Assembly: GCA_944387625.1 (NCBI GenBank) | Contig: CALXFQ010000002.1 | Location: 1-60,705 of the forward strand | Direction of reading: 5' to 3' | Length of the DNA: 60,705 nucleotides | From: an uncultured Oscillospiraceae bacterium | Lineage (GTDB): Bacteria; Bacillota; Clostridia; Oscillospirales; Oscillospiraceae | Shown here: piece after piece, positions 25,331 to 37,588 of the stretch | Layout: the number at the start of each line of letters is the position of its first letter | Position numbering within the stretch: position 1 is the first letter of the stretch | Program-made: the position numbers and the translations under genes | The notes under the pieces: generated by a model | Told to the model about the DNA's origin: nothing | Seen by the model: the letters and a program-made list of their open reading frames with translations, nothing else | Database searches by the model: none

Positions 25331-26845
25331 ATGGATCTAACACCTTCCCAGATCACGAAGATCATTCGTGAACAGATAAAAAATTACGAAAACAAGATCG
25401 AGATGAGCCAGACCGGCGTGGTGATCGCCGTAGGCGATGGCATCGCCAGGGCCTCCGGTCTTGATCAGTGCGTGGCCGGAGAGCTGCTGGAACTGTCCAA
25501 CGGCTCGTACGGCATGGCCCAGAACCTGGAAGAGGACACCGTGTCCATCGTCATCCTTGGCACCGACAGCGGCATCAAAGAGGGCGACACGGTAAAGCGT
25601 ACCGGCCGGGTGGTGTCCGTGCCTGTGGGCCAGGGGCTGATCGGCCGGGTGGTCAACGCCCTGGGCCAGCCGGTGGACGGCAAAGGCCCGATCGCGGCGG
25701 AGGACCAACGCCCCATCGAGTGTCCCGCCCCGGGGATCCTCCAGCGCCAGCACGTTTCCCGGCCCCTCCAGACCGGCATCAAGGCCATCGACTCCATGAT
25801 CCCGATCGGCCGGGGCCAGCGGGAGCTGATCATCGGCGACCGCCAGACCGGCAAGACCACCATCGCCACGGACACGATCCTGAACCAGAAGGGCAAGGAC
25901 GTGATCTGCATCTATGTGGCCATCGGCCAGAAGCGGTCCACCGTGGCCCAGATCGTGGAGGATCTGCAAAAGGGCGGCGCCATGGACTACACCATCGTGG
26001 TCTCCGCCACCGCTTCGGAGCTGGCGCCGATGCTCTACATCGCCCCCTACACCGGCTGTACCATGGGCGAGCATTTCATGTACCAGGGCAAGGACGTGCT
26101 GGTGATCTACGACGACCTGAGCAAGCACGCCGTGGCTTACCGGGCGATCAGCCTGCTGATCCGCCGTCCTCCCGGACGGGAGGCCTACCCCGGCGACGTG
26201 TTCTACCTCCACTCCCGGCTCCTGGAGCGGGCGGCCCAGCTGTCCGACGAGCTGGGCGGCGGCAGTCTGACGGCCCTGCCGATCATCGAGACCCAGGCAG
26301 GCGACGTTTCCGCCTATATCCCCACCAACGTGATCTCCATCACCGACGGGCAGATCTTCCTGGAGACCGAGCTGTTCAACTCCGGCATCATGCCGGCGGT
26401 GAACCCGGGCATCTCCGTGTCCCGTGTAGGCGGCGACGCCCAGATCAAGGCCATGAAAAAGGTGGCCGGTTCTCTGAAGCTGCTCTACTCCCAGTACCGG
26501 GAGCTGCAGAGCTTCGCCCAGTTCGGCTCGGATCTGGACGCGGACACCAAAGCCCGGCTGGCCCTGGGCCAGCGGATCGTGGCGGTGCTGAAGCAGAAGA
26601 ACGAGGCCCCGGTGGACGTGGCGCACCAGGTGTGCGTCATCTACGCCGTCACCAAAGGCTACCTGAACAGCCTGGAGCCGGATGAGGTGCCGGGATTCGA
26701 ACAGCGGCTCTACCAGCTCATGGATCTGCACTACAGCCATGTGCTCCAGCAGATCCGTACCACCGGCCGTCTGGAGCCGTCCGCCGAGGACGAGCTGAAG
26801 ACCGCCCTGGACCGGCTGCTGGCCGAGCTGGGCAAGACCGCCTGA
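25331..26845 (+). CDS. atpA: ATP synthase F1 subunit alpha
   Basis: 504 aa, full length. Non-catalytic nucleotide-binding P-loop GDRQTGKT at 169-176; the alpha signature [20 protein letters not shown] is present. Part of the alpha3-beta3 hexamer. Confidence 0.97.
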   Translation: MDLTPSQITKIIREQIKNYENKIEMSQTGVVIAVGDGIARASGLDQCVAGELLELSNGSYGMAQNLEEDTVSIVILGTDSGIKEGDTVKRTGRVVSVPVGQGLIGRVVNALGQPVDGKGPIAAEDQRPIECPAPGILQRQHVSRPLQTGIKAIDSMIPIGRGQRELIIGDRQTGKTTIATDTILNQKGKDVICIYVAIGQKRSTVAQIVEDLQKGGAMDYTIVVSATASELAPMLYIAPYTGCTMGEHFMYQGKDVLVIYDDLSKHAVAYRAISLLIRRPPGREAYPGDVFYLHSRLLERAAQLSDELGGGSLTALPIIETQAGDVSAYIPTNVISITDGQIFLETELFNSGIMPAVNPGISVSRVGGDAQIKAMKKVAGSLKLLYSQYRELQSFAQFGSDLDADTKARLALGQRIVAVLKQKNEAPVDVAHQVCVIYAVTKGYLNSLEPDEVPGFEQRLYQLMDLHYSHVLQQIRTTGRLEPSAEDELKTALDRLLAELGKTA

Positions 26846-26861
26846 GAAAGGAGGCACTGCA

Positions 26862-29535
<2,674 letters not shown>

Positions 29536-29537
29536 AC

Positions 29538-29580
29538 ATATCCCCTCCGAGCTTTCGGAGGGGATATGTGTTTTCTGTTC
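29538..29580. terminator. Terminator of the ATP synthase operon
   Basis: Perfect 13-bp stem (29538-29550 with 29555-29567, ATATCCCCTCCGA/TCGGAGGGGATAT, loop GCTT), then GTGTTTTCTG. The convergent LCP gene ends at 29585. Confidence 0.85.
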
Positions 29581-29584
29581 GTTT

Positions 29585-30667
29585 TTAGTCGGCGTCGAAG
29601 ATCTCCAGCAGGATCTTCCGATTTTCCACGAAGTCGATGTTGTACTGGAACCAGTCCTTCAGGCCCGGCCGGACCTGCACATTCCCGCCGTCGAACGTGC
29701 CTGCCGCCGGGATCTGGGCTTCGCCAAAATCAGCGCCGGAGAGCATGGGATACAGCTCTGTAGCCAGGGACACGATCTGCCGTTTCTCCATGTTGGTGGA
29801 TACCAGGCTCAGCACATCGTCCAGCACCGAGAGCATATCCACCAGGGACAGGCTCTTATACCGGTCGAGCAGGGACATGAGCAGTTCCCGCTGGCGGCTG
29901 GCCCGGTGGTAGTCGTCATCCAGCTTCCGGATCCGGGCATAGGCCAGGGCGTGTTCGCCGTTGAGCCGCTGGGTGCCGGGGCTCAGCACCACCCCGAACT
30001 GCCGGTTGATCTCGTCGCACTCAGCCTGGGTCAGCGTCAGATCCACACCGCCCAGCAGATCGATCACCTGCTCGAACTGGCTGAAGTTCACGGCTACCGA
30101 GCCGTCCACCTCTACGCCGTAATTGTATTTCAGCGTTTCCTCCAGCAGAGCCATGCCGCCCCACTGGTAAGCGGCGTTGATCTTGTTGTCCAGATACCCC
30201 GGGATGTGGACGTAGGAGTCCCGCATGAACGAGGTCATGGTGATCTCCGCGGTGGTCTTATTGAACGTCACCAAGATCATGGAGTCGGAACGGGCGCGGC
30301 TCTCCCCCTCCCGCCGGTCTTCACCGATCAGCAGGATGTTGACGATATCGCCCATCACCACGCTGGGATCGTCTGTGCCATAGGGATGGGACACGGTAGG
30401 CAGGTCGGTGATATCCGGCAGGCTCTCGTCAGGGTCCATGCTTTCAAGGCCGTCGGTCATGGAGTCCTCGATATCCTGGGAGGACATGGTATCCTCCTTG
30501 CCCACATAGTGGATATGCCCCAGCAAATGCTCGGCATACCACCACAGGCCGCAGATGGCTACCAAGATCACAGACAAAAACACGCAAAGTCCGATCAGAA
30601 GCCTGCGTACCAGCTTCTGTTTCTTCCGGGGACTGCCCTCGTTTTTTATCTCTTGTTCATCGTTCAT
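29585..30667 (-). CDS. LytR-CpsA-Psr (LCP) family cell-envelope ligase
   Basis: 360 aa. Cytoplasmic N-terminus, one membrane helix (about 22-45), then an extracellular LCP domain with the conserved NILLIGEDRREGESRARSDS and SFMRDSYVHIPG motifs and GEHALAYARIRKLDDDYHRASRQ. LCP enzymes transfer undecaprenyl-linked polymers such as wall teichoic acid or capsule onto peptidoglycan. An acidic linker (about 60-95) separates the helix and domain. GAGGGTG lies 7 nt before the ATG. Single-gene unit. Confidence 0.93.
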   Translation of the reverse strand: MNDEQEIKNEGSPRKKQKLVRRLLIGLCVFLSVILVAICGLWWYAEHLLGHIHYVGKEDTMSSQDIEDSMTDGLESMDPDESLPDITDLPTVSHPYGTDDPSVVMGDIVNILLIGEDRREGESRARSDSMILVTFNKTTAEITMTSFMRDSYVHIPGYLDNKINAAYQWGGMALLEETLKYNYGVEVDGSVAVNFSQFEQVIDLLGGVDLTLTQAECDEINRQFGVVLSPGTQRLNGEHALAYARIRKLDDDYHRASRQRELLMSLLDRYKSLSLVDMLSVLDDVLSLVSTNMEKRQIVSLATELYPMLSGADFGEAQIPAAGTFDGGNVQVRPGLKDWFQYNIDFVENRKILLEIFDAD

Positions 30668-30710
30668 ACGGTATCACCCTCAATGGAAGATCTAAATTCA
30701 CAGTTTCATT

Positions 30711-30738
30711 ATTTTACCATGATCCGTTTTACAGTCAA
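30711..30738 (-). promoter_or_regulatory. Promoter of the LCP gene
   Basis: TTGACT (30733-30738), 16-nt spacer, TAAAAT (30711-30716), about 45 nt upstream of the start. Confidence 0.65.
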
Positions 30739-30826
30739 TAGCAGATTGTGACCATATCAAAAATAATTTGTAAATTTCCGGCGCAAGCTGTAACAGAAAT
30801 TTTCCTTTTACCGCCCTGCCCCATAG

Positions 30827-30855
30827 TGGACAAACCCGGCCGATCGTGGTATATT
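30827..30855 (+). promoter_or_regulatory. Promoter of the tmk-mltG-U32 gene string
   Basis: TGGACA (30827-30832), 17-nt spacer, TATATT (30850-30855). The 5' leader of about 50 nt contains no obvious structure other than a short CCGGGC/GCCCGG pairing. Confidence 0.65.
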
Positions 30856-30912
30856 TTATGTTAGTATATCAGGCCCGGCGATCAAACATACCGGGCGTGG
30901 AGGCATGATGTC

Positions 30913-31581
30913 ATGGGAAAACTGATCGTATTGGAAGGCACCGATGGTTCCGGGAAGTCCACCCAGTTCCAGCGGCTGCGCCAGAGGCTGACGGACCGGG
31001 GCACCCCATTTAAAGACCTGGTCTTCCCCCGGTACAGCCAGCCCAGCTCCGCCCTGATCCGGATGTACCTGGACGGTCAGTTCGGCACCCACCCTTCCGA
31101 TGTGAATGGTTACGCCGCCTCCGCCTTTTTCGCGGTGGACCGCTACGCCTCCTATAAACAGGACTGGGGCCGGTGGTATGACGACGGAGGACTGGTGCTC
31201 TCCGACCGCTACACCACCTCCAACGCCGTCCACCAAGCCTCCAAGATGCCGCCGGAGGACCGGCCCGGCTTCCTGGAATGGCTGTATGACTTTGAGTACT
31301 GCCGCCTGGGCCTGCCCAGACCGGATCTGGTGGTGTACCTGGATGTGCCTACCGGCCATACCGCCCAGCTCATGCAGCGCCGGGAGCGGGACACCAACAC
31401 GTCCGCCGACATCCATGAGCAGGACTTAAGCTATCTGTCCGTCTGCCGGGAGACCGGCCGTGCCGCCGCCCGGTTTTACGGCTGGACGGTGATCGATTGC
31501 GTTCGGGATGGAGCCATGCGCTCCATCGAAGATATCCACGAAGAGATCTTCGCCAAAGTGGCGAAGGAGCTGGAGGAATAA
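30913..31581 (+). CDS. Thymidylate kinase-like nucleoside monophosphate kinase
   Basis: 222 aa. P-loop GTDGSGKS at 9-16, the DRYTTSNAVHQ motif in the middle and a lid region LMQRRERDTNTSADIHEQD. It phosphorylates dTMP to dTDP. Sequence around the substrate site differs somewhat from Tmk proper (FPRYSQPSSALIRMYLDGQFG), so it belongs to the clostridial variant group and deoxynucleoside kinase activity is an alternative. GGAGG lies 9 nt before the ATG. Confidence 0.82.
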   Translation: MGKLIVLEGTDGSGKSTQFQRLRQRLTDRGTPFKDLVFPRYSQPSSALIRMYLDGQFGTHPSDVNGYAASAFFAVDRYASYKQDWGRWYDDGGLVLSDRYTTSNAVHQASKMPPEDRPGFLEWLYDFEYCRLGLPRPDLVVYLDVPTGHTAQLMQRRERDTNTSADIHEQDLSYLSVCRETGRAAARFYGWTVIDCVRDGAMRSIEDIHEEIFAKVAKELEE

Positions 31582-31584
31582 ATC

Positions 31585-32127
31585 ATGGTATATGTATTAC
31601 TTGGAACAGGCTTTGAAGAGACCGAAGCCGTCGCCCCGATCGACCTTCTGCGCCGGGCCGGGATCGAGACCCTCACCGTAGGCGTGGACGGCAAGACCGT
31701 CACCGGCAGCCACCGCATCCCCATCGAGGCGGACATCACCATCCAGGAGATGGACCTGACCACCCTGGAGATGATCGTCCTGCCCGGAGGTCTGGGCGGC
31801 GTTGCCACCGCCCGGAAGAGCCAACCGGCCCTGGACGCCCTGCGTTTCGCCTGGGAGAACGGCCGGTTCGTGGCCGCGATCTGCGCCGGTCCCACGGTGC
31901 TGGCGGACCTACACATCACCGACGGCCTTCAGGCCACCTGCTATCCCGGCTGTGAGAGCGGCATGGGCAGCGCCAGGATGGTGCCTGACGCCGCGGTGGT
32001 CCGGGACGGCAAGCTGATCACCGGCACCTCTGCCGGGTGCGCCATCCCCTTCGGCCTGGCGCTGGTGGAAGCGCTGAAAGGGCCGGAAGAGGCCCGGCGG
32101 GTCGCCGAACAGATCCAGATCCGCTGA
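31585..32127 (+). CDS. DJ-1/PfpI family protein
   Basis: 180 aa. Glutamine-amidotransferase-like fold with nucleophile Cys100 in the elbow AAICAGPTVL and a conserved acidic residue in GFEETEA. Family members act as deglycases, chaperones or thiol-stress proteins; the substrate is unknown here. Begins 3 nt after the tmk-like gene, so cotranscribed. Confidence 0.87.
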   Translation: MVYVLLGTGFEETEAVAPIDLLRRAGIETLTVGVDGKTVTGSHRIPIEADITIQEMDLTTLEMIVLPGGLGGVATARKSQPALDALRFAWENGRFVAAICAGPTVLADLHITDGLQATCYPGCESGMGSARMVPDAAVVRDGKLITGTSAGCAIPFGLALVEALKGPEEARRVAEQIQIR

Positions 32128-32142
32128 CAGGAGGTATCGGGT

Positions 32143-33894
32143 ATGGAAGACAAAAGATCGCCGCTGTCCTCTGACGAGGATCGGTGGCTGGAACAGCTGC
32201 TCTCCGGCACGGACCTGACCCCCTCCGGCGAGGAGCCGACGGTGGAGCTGGACCTGGAGAAGATCATCCAGGACACCCTGCACGAAGATCCTGCCGGTGT
32301 CCAGGCTCAGCCCATGGATGCCACCCGGCCGATCGGTGGGGAGCTGACCAGCCTTGCCAATGAGCCGGCCGAAGACGAGGCCCCCCCTTCCCAGATCGCC
32401 CCGCTGGACCTTTCTGCGTCCGATCCCGCTGGGAAGGACCTGGGCGACGACGAGCTGGATCTGGAGAAGATCATCCGGGACACCCTTCGGGGAGACCCTG
32501 CCGGATCGGCCCCGGCGGAACCGGCGGTGTCCATGGACGCCACCCAGGTGGTGCCCTCTGCCGGTGACACGCCAGATCTCCCCCAGCCCCAGGCGCAAAC
32601 GCCCCCTGCCGAGTTCCGGGACGATGAGTTCCGGGACACCTTTGGAGAGGGGGAGGTCCTGGAGCGGATCTTCAGCGACCAGCCGGTGGAAGAGCCGGAA
32701 CAAACAGAAAAAGGACCTTCTCAGGAGGAAGCGCCTGAGGAGGAAACGGAGGAAGAAACCATGGAAAAAGGCCGTCCCAAGCGGCGCTCCGGAAGCGGTC
32801 TGCTGGGTCTGCCCCATCTGGCGGCCACAGTGGTCTGGCTGCTGATCATCGTGGCCGTCGGCGCGGCCATTGGCCGGATGGTCTGGCTGTGCGCCGCCGA
32901 TGTACTGGCATTCGGCCGGGAGGCCAAGACCGTGACCATCACCATCGAAGAGGGGGACACCCTGGACGATGTGGCCCAGAAGCTGAAAGACGCGGAGCTG
33001 ATCAGCTATCCCGGCCTGTTCAAGCTCTACGCCAACATCTCTGACGCCATGGACAAGATCAAGCCCGGCACCTATGTGCTCAACGACCAGTCCGGCGACG
33101 CAGCGGAGGAGATGGTGGTCTACGACTATATGGCCCTGGTATCGGCCATGTCCCCCTACTCCTCCGGGCTGACGGTGGTAGAGGACCTGCGGATCCCGGA
33201 GGGCTATACCTGCGCCCAGATCTTCAAACTGCTGGAGGAAAATGGCGTGTGTACCGCCGCGGAACTGGAGGAATATGCCGCCAGTGGCGAGCTGGACGAG
33301 TACTGGTTCCTGGAAGGGGTGGAGCGTGGAGATAAATACTGCCTGGAAGGCTACCTCTTCCCCAACACCTACGACTTCTATGAAAACGATGACCCGGAAC
33401 GGGTGCTGGAGAAGATGCTCGACGCCTTTGACGCCAGCTTTACCGATGTTATGAAGCAGAAGCTCCAGACCCTTCAGGAGGAAAAGGGCTACACCATTCG
33501 GGAAGTGGTGATCATCGCCTCCATGATCGAGAAGGAGTCCGCCAGCGATCTGGAGAGCTACACCGTTTCCTCGGTGATCTACAACCGTCTGGCTGATCCC
33601 TCGGAGTATCCCTATCTGAACATCGACGCCACCATCGTCTACGCCCTGGGCGGCAAGGCGGATCTGACGGAGGAAGACCTGAAAGTCGACAGCCCCTACA
33701 ACACCTACACCAACAAGGGCCTGCCCCCCGGACCGATCTCCAGCCCCAGCCAGAACAGTCTGGCCGCCGCTCTCGGCCCGGAGGATACGGATTACTACTA
33801 CTACGCCTTCGACCCCTCCACCGGCGCGCACCACTTCTCCAGGACCTATGAAGAGCACATGGCGTTCCTGGCAACCTTGAAGGATGACGAATGA
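32143..33894 (+). CDS. mltG: Endolytic transglycosylase MltG with a long acidic cytoplasmic N-terminus
   Basis: 583 aa, much longer than E. coli MltG (about 340). Residues 1-215 are hydrophilic and acidic and contain two near copies of LDLEKII.DTL..DPAG (about 35-50 and 104-121) and a degenerate third. One membrane helix (about 222-245) follows a basic stretch (KGRPKRRSG). The YceG domain has a LysM-like part (VTITIEEGDTLDDVAQKL) and catalytic Glu463 in ASMIEKES. It cuts nascent glycan strands next to the membrane. Overlaps the U32 gene by 4 nt, an mltG-U32 pairing also found in Bacillus. Confidence 0.92.
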   Translation: MEDKRSPLSSDEDRWLEQLLSGTDLTPSGEEPTVELDLEKIIQDTLHEDPAGVQAQPMDATRPIGGELTSLANEPAEDEAPPSQIAPLDLSASDPAGKDLGDDELDLEKIIRDTLRGDPAGSAPAEPAVSMDATQVVPSAGDTPDLPQPQAQTPPAEFRDDEFRDTFGEGEVLERIFSDQPVEEPEQTEKGPSQEEAPEEETEEETMEKGRPKRRSGSGLLGLPHLAATVVWLLIIVAVGAAIGRMVWLCAADVLAFGREAKTVTITIEEGDTLDDVAQKLKDAELISYPGLFKLYANISDAMDKIKPGTYVLNDQSGDAAEEMVVYDYMALVSAMSPYSSGLTVVEDLRIPEGYTCAQIFKLLEENGVCTAAELEEYAASGELDEYWFLEGVERGDKYCLEGYLFPNTYDFYENDDPERVLEKMLDAFDASFTDVMKQKLQTLQEEKGYTIREVVIIASMIEKESASDLESYTVSSVIYNRLADPSEYPYLNIDATIVYALGGKADLTEEDLKVDSPYNTYTNKGLPPGPISSPSQNSLAAALGPEDTDYYYYAFDPSTGAHHFSRTYEEHMAFLATLKDDE

Positions 33895-35108
33895 GGAAGC
33901 TGGAGCTGCTAAGTCCTGCCGGGGATATGGAGCGTCTGCGGATGGCGGTGCTCTACGGCGCCGACGCGGTGTATCTTGCCGGGACCTCCTTTGGTATGCG
34001 CTCCTTCGCCGGGAACTTCACGGCGGAGGAGCTGCCCCAGGCGGTGGCCTTTGCCCACAGTCATGGGGTGAAGGTCCATGTCACCGTGAACACCATGCCC
34101 CGCAACGACGAGGTGGCCCGGCTGCCAGAGTATCTGGAGCGGCTGGATGAGGCGGGGGTGGACGCTTTGATCGTGGCAGATCTGGGGGCCTTCACCCTGG
34201 CCGGGCGGTACGCCCCCCGGTGCCAGCGGCACATCTCCACCCAGCAGTCCGTATCCAACTATGTCAGCGCCACCGCCTGGTATGACTTAGGCGCCCAGCG
34301 GGTGGTGCTGGCCCGGGAGCTGAGCCTGGAGGAGATCGTCACGATCCGGCAAAAATGCCCCCCGGCGCTGGAGATCGAAACTTTTGGCCACGGGGCCATG
34401 TGCGTAAGCTGGTCCGGCCGGTGTCTGCTGAGCAACTATATGACCGGCCGGGACGCCAACCGGGGCGCCTGCGCCCAGCCCTGTCGGTATGAATACGCCC
34501 TGGTGGAGCAAAAGCGGCCGGGCGAGTACTTCCCGGTATTTGAAGATGAGAAAGGCACTTACATCCTCAACTCCCGGGATATGTGTACCATCGACCACCT
34601 GAAGGACCTGATGGACGCTGGGATCGACTGCATCAAGATCGAAGGCCGGGCCAAATCCGCCTACTACGCGGCGGTGGTCACCGGCGCTTACCGCCACTGC
34701 ATCGATGATGTGGCCGCCGGAAGGCCGGTGGACCCGGTCTGGCGGGACGAGGTGGAGCATGTGTCCCACCGGATCTACTCCACCGGCTTCTACTACGGCC
34801 CGCCTGGTCAGTATGTCCACAGCGCCCGCTACATCCGGGACTGGCAGATCTGCGCCCTGGTGGAGCAGTGCGACGAGCGGGGCCTGGCCCTGTGTTCCCT
34901 GCGGAACAAATTCCCCGCCGGGGCGGAACTGGAAGTGGTCGGCCCGGATATGCGGCCCTTTACATTCGCCGCCCAGGACATGACGGATCTGGACGGGGCC
35001 CCTCTGGACGAGCCCAAGACCCCCCAGATGAAGTTTTACCTTCCCCTGCCCCGGCAGGTGCCGGCCTGGTCCATGATCCGCCGTGGGGTAGATCTGTCCG
35101 CGAAATGA
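33891..35108 (+). CDS. U32 family protein (RNA-hydroxylation type, formerly peptidase U32)
   Basis: 405 aa. The U32 signature is clear: ETFGHGAMCVSWSGRCLLS, followed by GACAQPCRYEY, whose cysteines are conserved and may hold an Fe-S cluster. Relatives (TrhP, RlhA) hydroxylate tRNA or rRNA with prephenate help; no protease activity should be assumed. ATGA overlap with mltG. Confidence 0.92.
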   Translation: MRKLELLSPAGDMERLRMAVLYGADAVYLAGTSFGMRSFAGNFTAEELPQAVAFAHSHGVKVHVTVNTMPRNDEVARLPEYLERLDEAGVDALIVADLGAFTLAGRYAPRCQRHISTQQSVSNYVSATAWYDLGAQRVVLARELSLEEIVTIRQKCPPALEIETFGHGAMCVSWSGRCLLSNYMTGRDANRGACAQPCRYEYALVEQKRPGEYFPVFEDEKGTYILNSRDMCTIDHLKDLMDAGIDCIKIEGRAKSAYYAAVVTGAYRHCIDDVAAGRPVDPVWRDEVEHVSHRIYSTGFYYGPPGQYVHSARYIRDWQICALVEQCDERGLALCSLRNKFPAGAELEVVGPDMRPFTFAAQDMTDLDGAPLDEPKTPQMKFYLPLPRQVPAWSMIRRGVDLSAK

Positions 35109-35112
35109 TGCC

Positions 35113-35136
35113 CTCCGGCTGCCCCGGCAGCCGGAG
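35113..35136 (+). other. Intercistronic hairpin after the U32 gene
   Basis: Perfect 11-bp GC-rich stem CTCCGGCTGCC/GGCAGCCGGAG with a 2-nt loop and no T tail. More likely an mRNA-stabilising or processing structure than a terminator, since the next gene starts 24 nt later. Confidence 0.55.
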
Positions 35137-35159
35137 ATCTTATGAGAAAGGAACGCGCC

Positions 35160-35693
35160 ATGGAAGTTTTCAACGGACCGCCGGAAGATCTGCGGCGGCG
35201 GCTCCCCAAGGAGCAACGGGCCTACGAACTGCTGGACCGGCTGGAGATCGGCTACCGCCGGGCGGACCACGACCCGGCCATGACCATGGAGGCCTGTGCC
35301 GCTGTGGACCAGGCCCTGGATGTGGTGCTGTGCAAAAATCTGCTGCTGTGCGACCGGCAGTGTACCCGGTTTTACCTGCTGCTCATGCCGGCGGACAAGC
35401 CCTTCAAGACCAGCGTGCTGTCCAAGCAGATCGGCTCGAGCCGCCTGTCCTTCGCCGCCGGAGAATACATGGAGCGGCTGCTGGACATCTGCCCCGGGTC
35501 CCTGAGCGTGCTGGGGCTGATGAACGACCGGGAAAAGAAGGTCCGGTTGCTGATGGACCGGGACTTGCTGGATCAGGAATGGTTCGGCTGTCACCCCTGC
35601 GTCAACACCTCCAGCCTGCGCTTTTCCACCGGGGACCTGCTGGACAAGCTGATCCCGGCCCTGGGCCATGAACTGACCCTGGTGGACCTGTAA
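35160..35693 (+). CDS. YbaK/ProX-type aminoacyl-tRNA deacylase
   Basis: 177 aa single-domain editing protein (prolyl-tRNA synthetase-associated domain). It hydrolyses mischarged tRNA such as Ala-tRNA-Pro. Typical segments: AYELLDRLEIGYRRADHDPAMTME (N-terminal), VVLCKNLLLCD, and GCHPCVNTSSLRFST near the C-terminus. AAAGGA lies 7 nt before ATG 35160; the ATG at 35142 has no such site. Confidence 0.87.
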   Translation: MEVFNGPPEDLRRRLPKEQRAYELLDRLEIGYRRADHDPAMTMEACAAVDQALDVVLCKNLLLCDRQCTRFYLLLMPADKPFKTSVLSKQIGSSRLSFAAGEYMERLLDICPGSLSVLGLMNDREKKVRLLMDRDLLDQEWFGCHPCVNTSSLRFSTGDLLDKLIPALGHELTLVDL

Positions 35694-35703
35694 AGGAGGG
35701 ACC

Positions 35704-36531
35704 ATGGCTCAGATCAAACAGATCACCGACTTTTCAGACCCGGCCCTGGATGTGTACGCCCGGCTCACGGAAGCCCAGCTCATGAACCGGGCCGACCCTG
35801 GCAATTCCCTGTTCATCGCCGAAAGCCCCAAAGTGATCGGCCGGGCGCTGGATGCCGGGTATACGCCGGTGTCGCTGCTGATGGAGGGCAAGGACATCCA
35901 AGGCTCTGCCCGGCAGATCGTTGCCCGCTGCGGGGACATCCCCCTGTTCACCGGGGAACGGGCGGTACTGGCCCAGCTCACCGGGTATCATTTGACCAGA
36001 GGCGTGCTGTGCGCCATGCGCCGTCCCCCTCTGCCGGACCCTAAGACCCTTTTGCAAAACGCCCGCCGGGTGGCGGTGCTGGAAAACGTGCAAAACCCCA
36101 CCAATGTAGGGGCGGTCTTCCGTTCCGCCGCCGCGCTGGGGATGGACGCGGTGCTCCTTACCCCTGGATGCAGCGACCCTCTGTACCGCCGGAGCGCCCG
36201 GGTGAGCATGGGCACCGTGTTCCAGATCCCCTGGACCTTTCTGGGCAGTTCCATATCTGAATGGCCCGAGCCGGGGCTCGGGGTCTTGCAGGCCCTGGGC
36301 TTTCGGACCGCTGCCCTGGCGCTCAGCGACAGCGCCATCTCCATCGACGACCCAAGGCTTGCCGGGGAGGAAAAGCTGGCGCTGATCCTGGGCAGTGAGG
36401 GCGACGGCCTGACGCAGGCGTGCCTTGCCCGGTGCGATCACACGGTGAAGATCCCCATGTACCACGGGGTGGACAGCCTGAACGTAGCCGCCGCCAGCGC
36501 CGTGGCCTTCTGGGTCCTGGGAAAGCGATGA
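35704..36531 (+). CDS. SpoU/TrmH family RNA 2'-O-methyltransferase
   Basis: 275 aa. N-terminal substrate-binding domain, then the knotted SPOUT domain with the three motifs: NVQNPTNVGAVFRSAAALG, LILGSEGDGL and IPMYHGVDSLNVAAASAVAFW. It methylates ribose in rRNA or tRNA; the target nucleotide cannot be told. GGAGG precedes the ATG. Confidence 0.9.
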   Translation: MAQIKQITDFSDPALDVYARLTEAQLMNRADPGNSLFIAESPKVIGRALDAGYTPVSLLMEGKDIQGSARQIVARCGDIPLFTGERAVLAQLTGYHLTRGVLCAMRRPPLPDPKTLLQNARRVAVLENVQNPTNVGAVFRSAAALGMDAVLLTPGCSDPLYRRSARVSMGTVFQIPWTFLGSSISEWPEPGLGVLQALGFRTAALALSDSAISIDDPRLAGEEKLALILGSEGDGLTQACLARCDHTVKIPMYHGVDSLNVAAASAVAFWVLGKR

Positions 36532-36540
36532 AAATACATC

Positions 36541-36569
36541 TTGTTTTTTGACAAAAAAGAGGTTATAAT
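36541..36569 (+). promoter_or_regulatory. Promoter of the DUF1858 gene
   Basis: TTGTTT (36541-36546), 17-nt spacer, perfect TATAAT (36564-36569), about 34 nt before the start codon. Confidence 0.7.
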
Positions 36570-36602
36570 ACCACAAGTAATTAAGATCAGGAGGTCATCT
36601 CA

Positions 36603-36836
36603 ATGGCTGTTAAAATCGAAAAGACCACCATCATCGGCGACGTGCTGGACATCGCGCCTCAGTCCGCTCCCTTGTTCTTCGCCATCGGTATGCACTGTCT
36701 GGGCTGTCCCTCTTCCCGGGGCGAAACGGTGGAAGAGGCATGCATGGTCCACGGGATCGACTGCGACGCTTTCCTGGCCCAGCTGAACCACTTCCTGGAG
36801 GCCTACGAGGCCGATCAGGCTGAGAAGAACGCTTGA
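36603..36836 (+). CDS. DUF1858 domain protein
   Basis: 77 aa. Two cysteines in GMHCLGCPSSRGETVEEAC form the CxxC-like site of DUF1858, a small domain found alone or fused to hybrid-cluster and redox proteins in anaerobes. A redox or metal-binding role is likely but unproven. AGGAGG lies 8 nt before the ATG. It has its own promoter and terminator. Confidence 0.9.
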   Translation: MAVKIEKTTIIGDVLDIAPQSAPLFFAIGMHCLGCPSSRGETVEEACMVHGIDCDAFLAQLNHFLEAYEADQAEKNA

Positions 36837-36843
36837 TGAAACT

Positions 36844-36875
36844 GCCGTCCCGCGTCCCCGGGGCGGCGTTTTTTC
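36844..36875 (+). terminator. Terminator after the DUF1858 gene
   Basis: GCCGTCCC/GGGGCGGC (one G-T pair) with an 8-nt loop, then GTTTTTTCT. Readthrough would feed trmK, for which I found no separate promoter. Confidence 0.7.
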
Positions 36876-36892
36876 TACACGGAGGAACGAAT

Positions 36893-37588
36893 ATGAAGAT
36901 CCCCCTTTCCAACCGGCTCAGGGCCTGCTGCGATCTTATCCGCCCGGATGATGTGGTGGCGGATATCGGCTGTGACCACGGCTACCTGGGCATCCATCTG
37001 CTCACCACCGGCGGGGCCAGACGCGTATTGGCCGGGGACGTAAATCCCCAGCCATTGGAGAGCGCCATCGCCAACGCGGAAAAATTCGGTGTCCGGGACA
37101 AGATGCGCTTCTACCTGTCCGACGGTCTGAAAAACATCCCCCGGGATCTTACCGTGGCGGTGCTGGCCGGGATGGGCGCGGACACCATGATCGCCATATT
37201 GGACGCCGCCCCCTGGATCCGGGACGGCAAGTACCGGCTGGTGCTCCAATGCCAGTCCCACAGGCCCCAGCTCCGGCGGTATCTGTATGAGCAGGGCTTC
37301 CAGATCCGCCGGGAGACCCTGGCCCAGGACGGAAAATTCATCTACCCGGTGATGGAGGTGGTCTGGGGACCGACTACGGCCCTGACTTCCGGGGGATACT
37401 ACATCAGTCCCGCCCTGATCCAAAGCCGCTCTCCCCTGCTGCCGGCGTTCTATCAGCGGATCTTGGACAGCATCGGGACCACGGTGGAAGGTCTGCGGCT
37501 CAGCGGCAGCCCCAAACTTTCCGAATTTGAAGCTCTGTTGCAGGAGCTGAAAGAAATGGAGGAACAGATCCATGGCCAAGGTATGTGA
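36893..37588 (+). CDS. trmK: tRNA (adenine-22-N1)-methyltransferase
   Basis: 231 aa. Class I SAM-binding motif VVADIGCDHGYLGIHLL, then AVLAGMGADTMIAIL and LVLQCQSHRPQLRRYLYEQGF, all characteristic of TrmK, with a C-terminal coiled coil. It methylates A22 of tRNA. GGAGGAA lies 6-9 nt before ATG 36893; the frame to 36833 is upstream noise. It overlaps the next gene by 17 nt, the usual trmK-nif3 pairing of Firmicutes. Confidence 0.92.
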   Translation: MKIPLSNRLRACCDLIRPDDVVADIGCDHGYLGIHLLTTGGARRVLAGDVNPQPLESAIANAEKFGVRDKMRFYLSDGLKNIPRDLTVAVLAGMGADTMIAILDAAPWIRDGKYRLVLQCQSHRPQLRRYLYEQGFQIRRETLAQDGKFIYPVMEVVWGPTTALTSGGYYISPALIQSRSPLLPAFYQRILDSIGTTVEGLRLSGSPKLSEFEALLQELKEMEEQIHGQGM

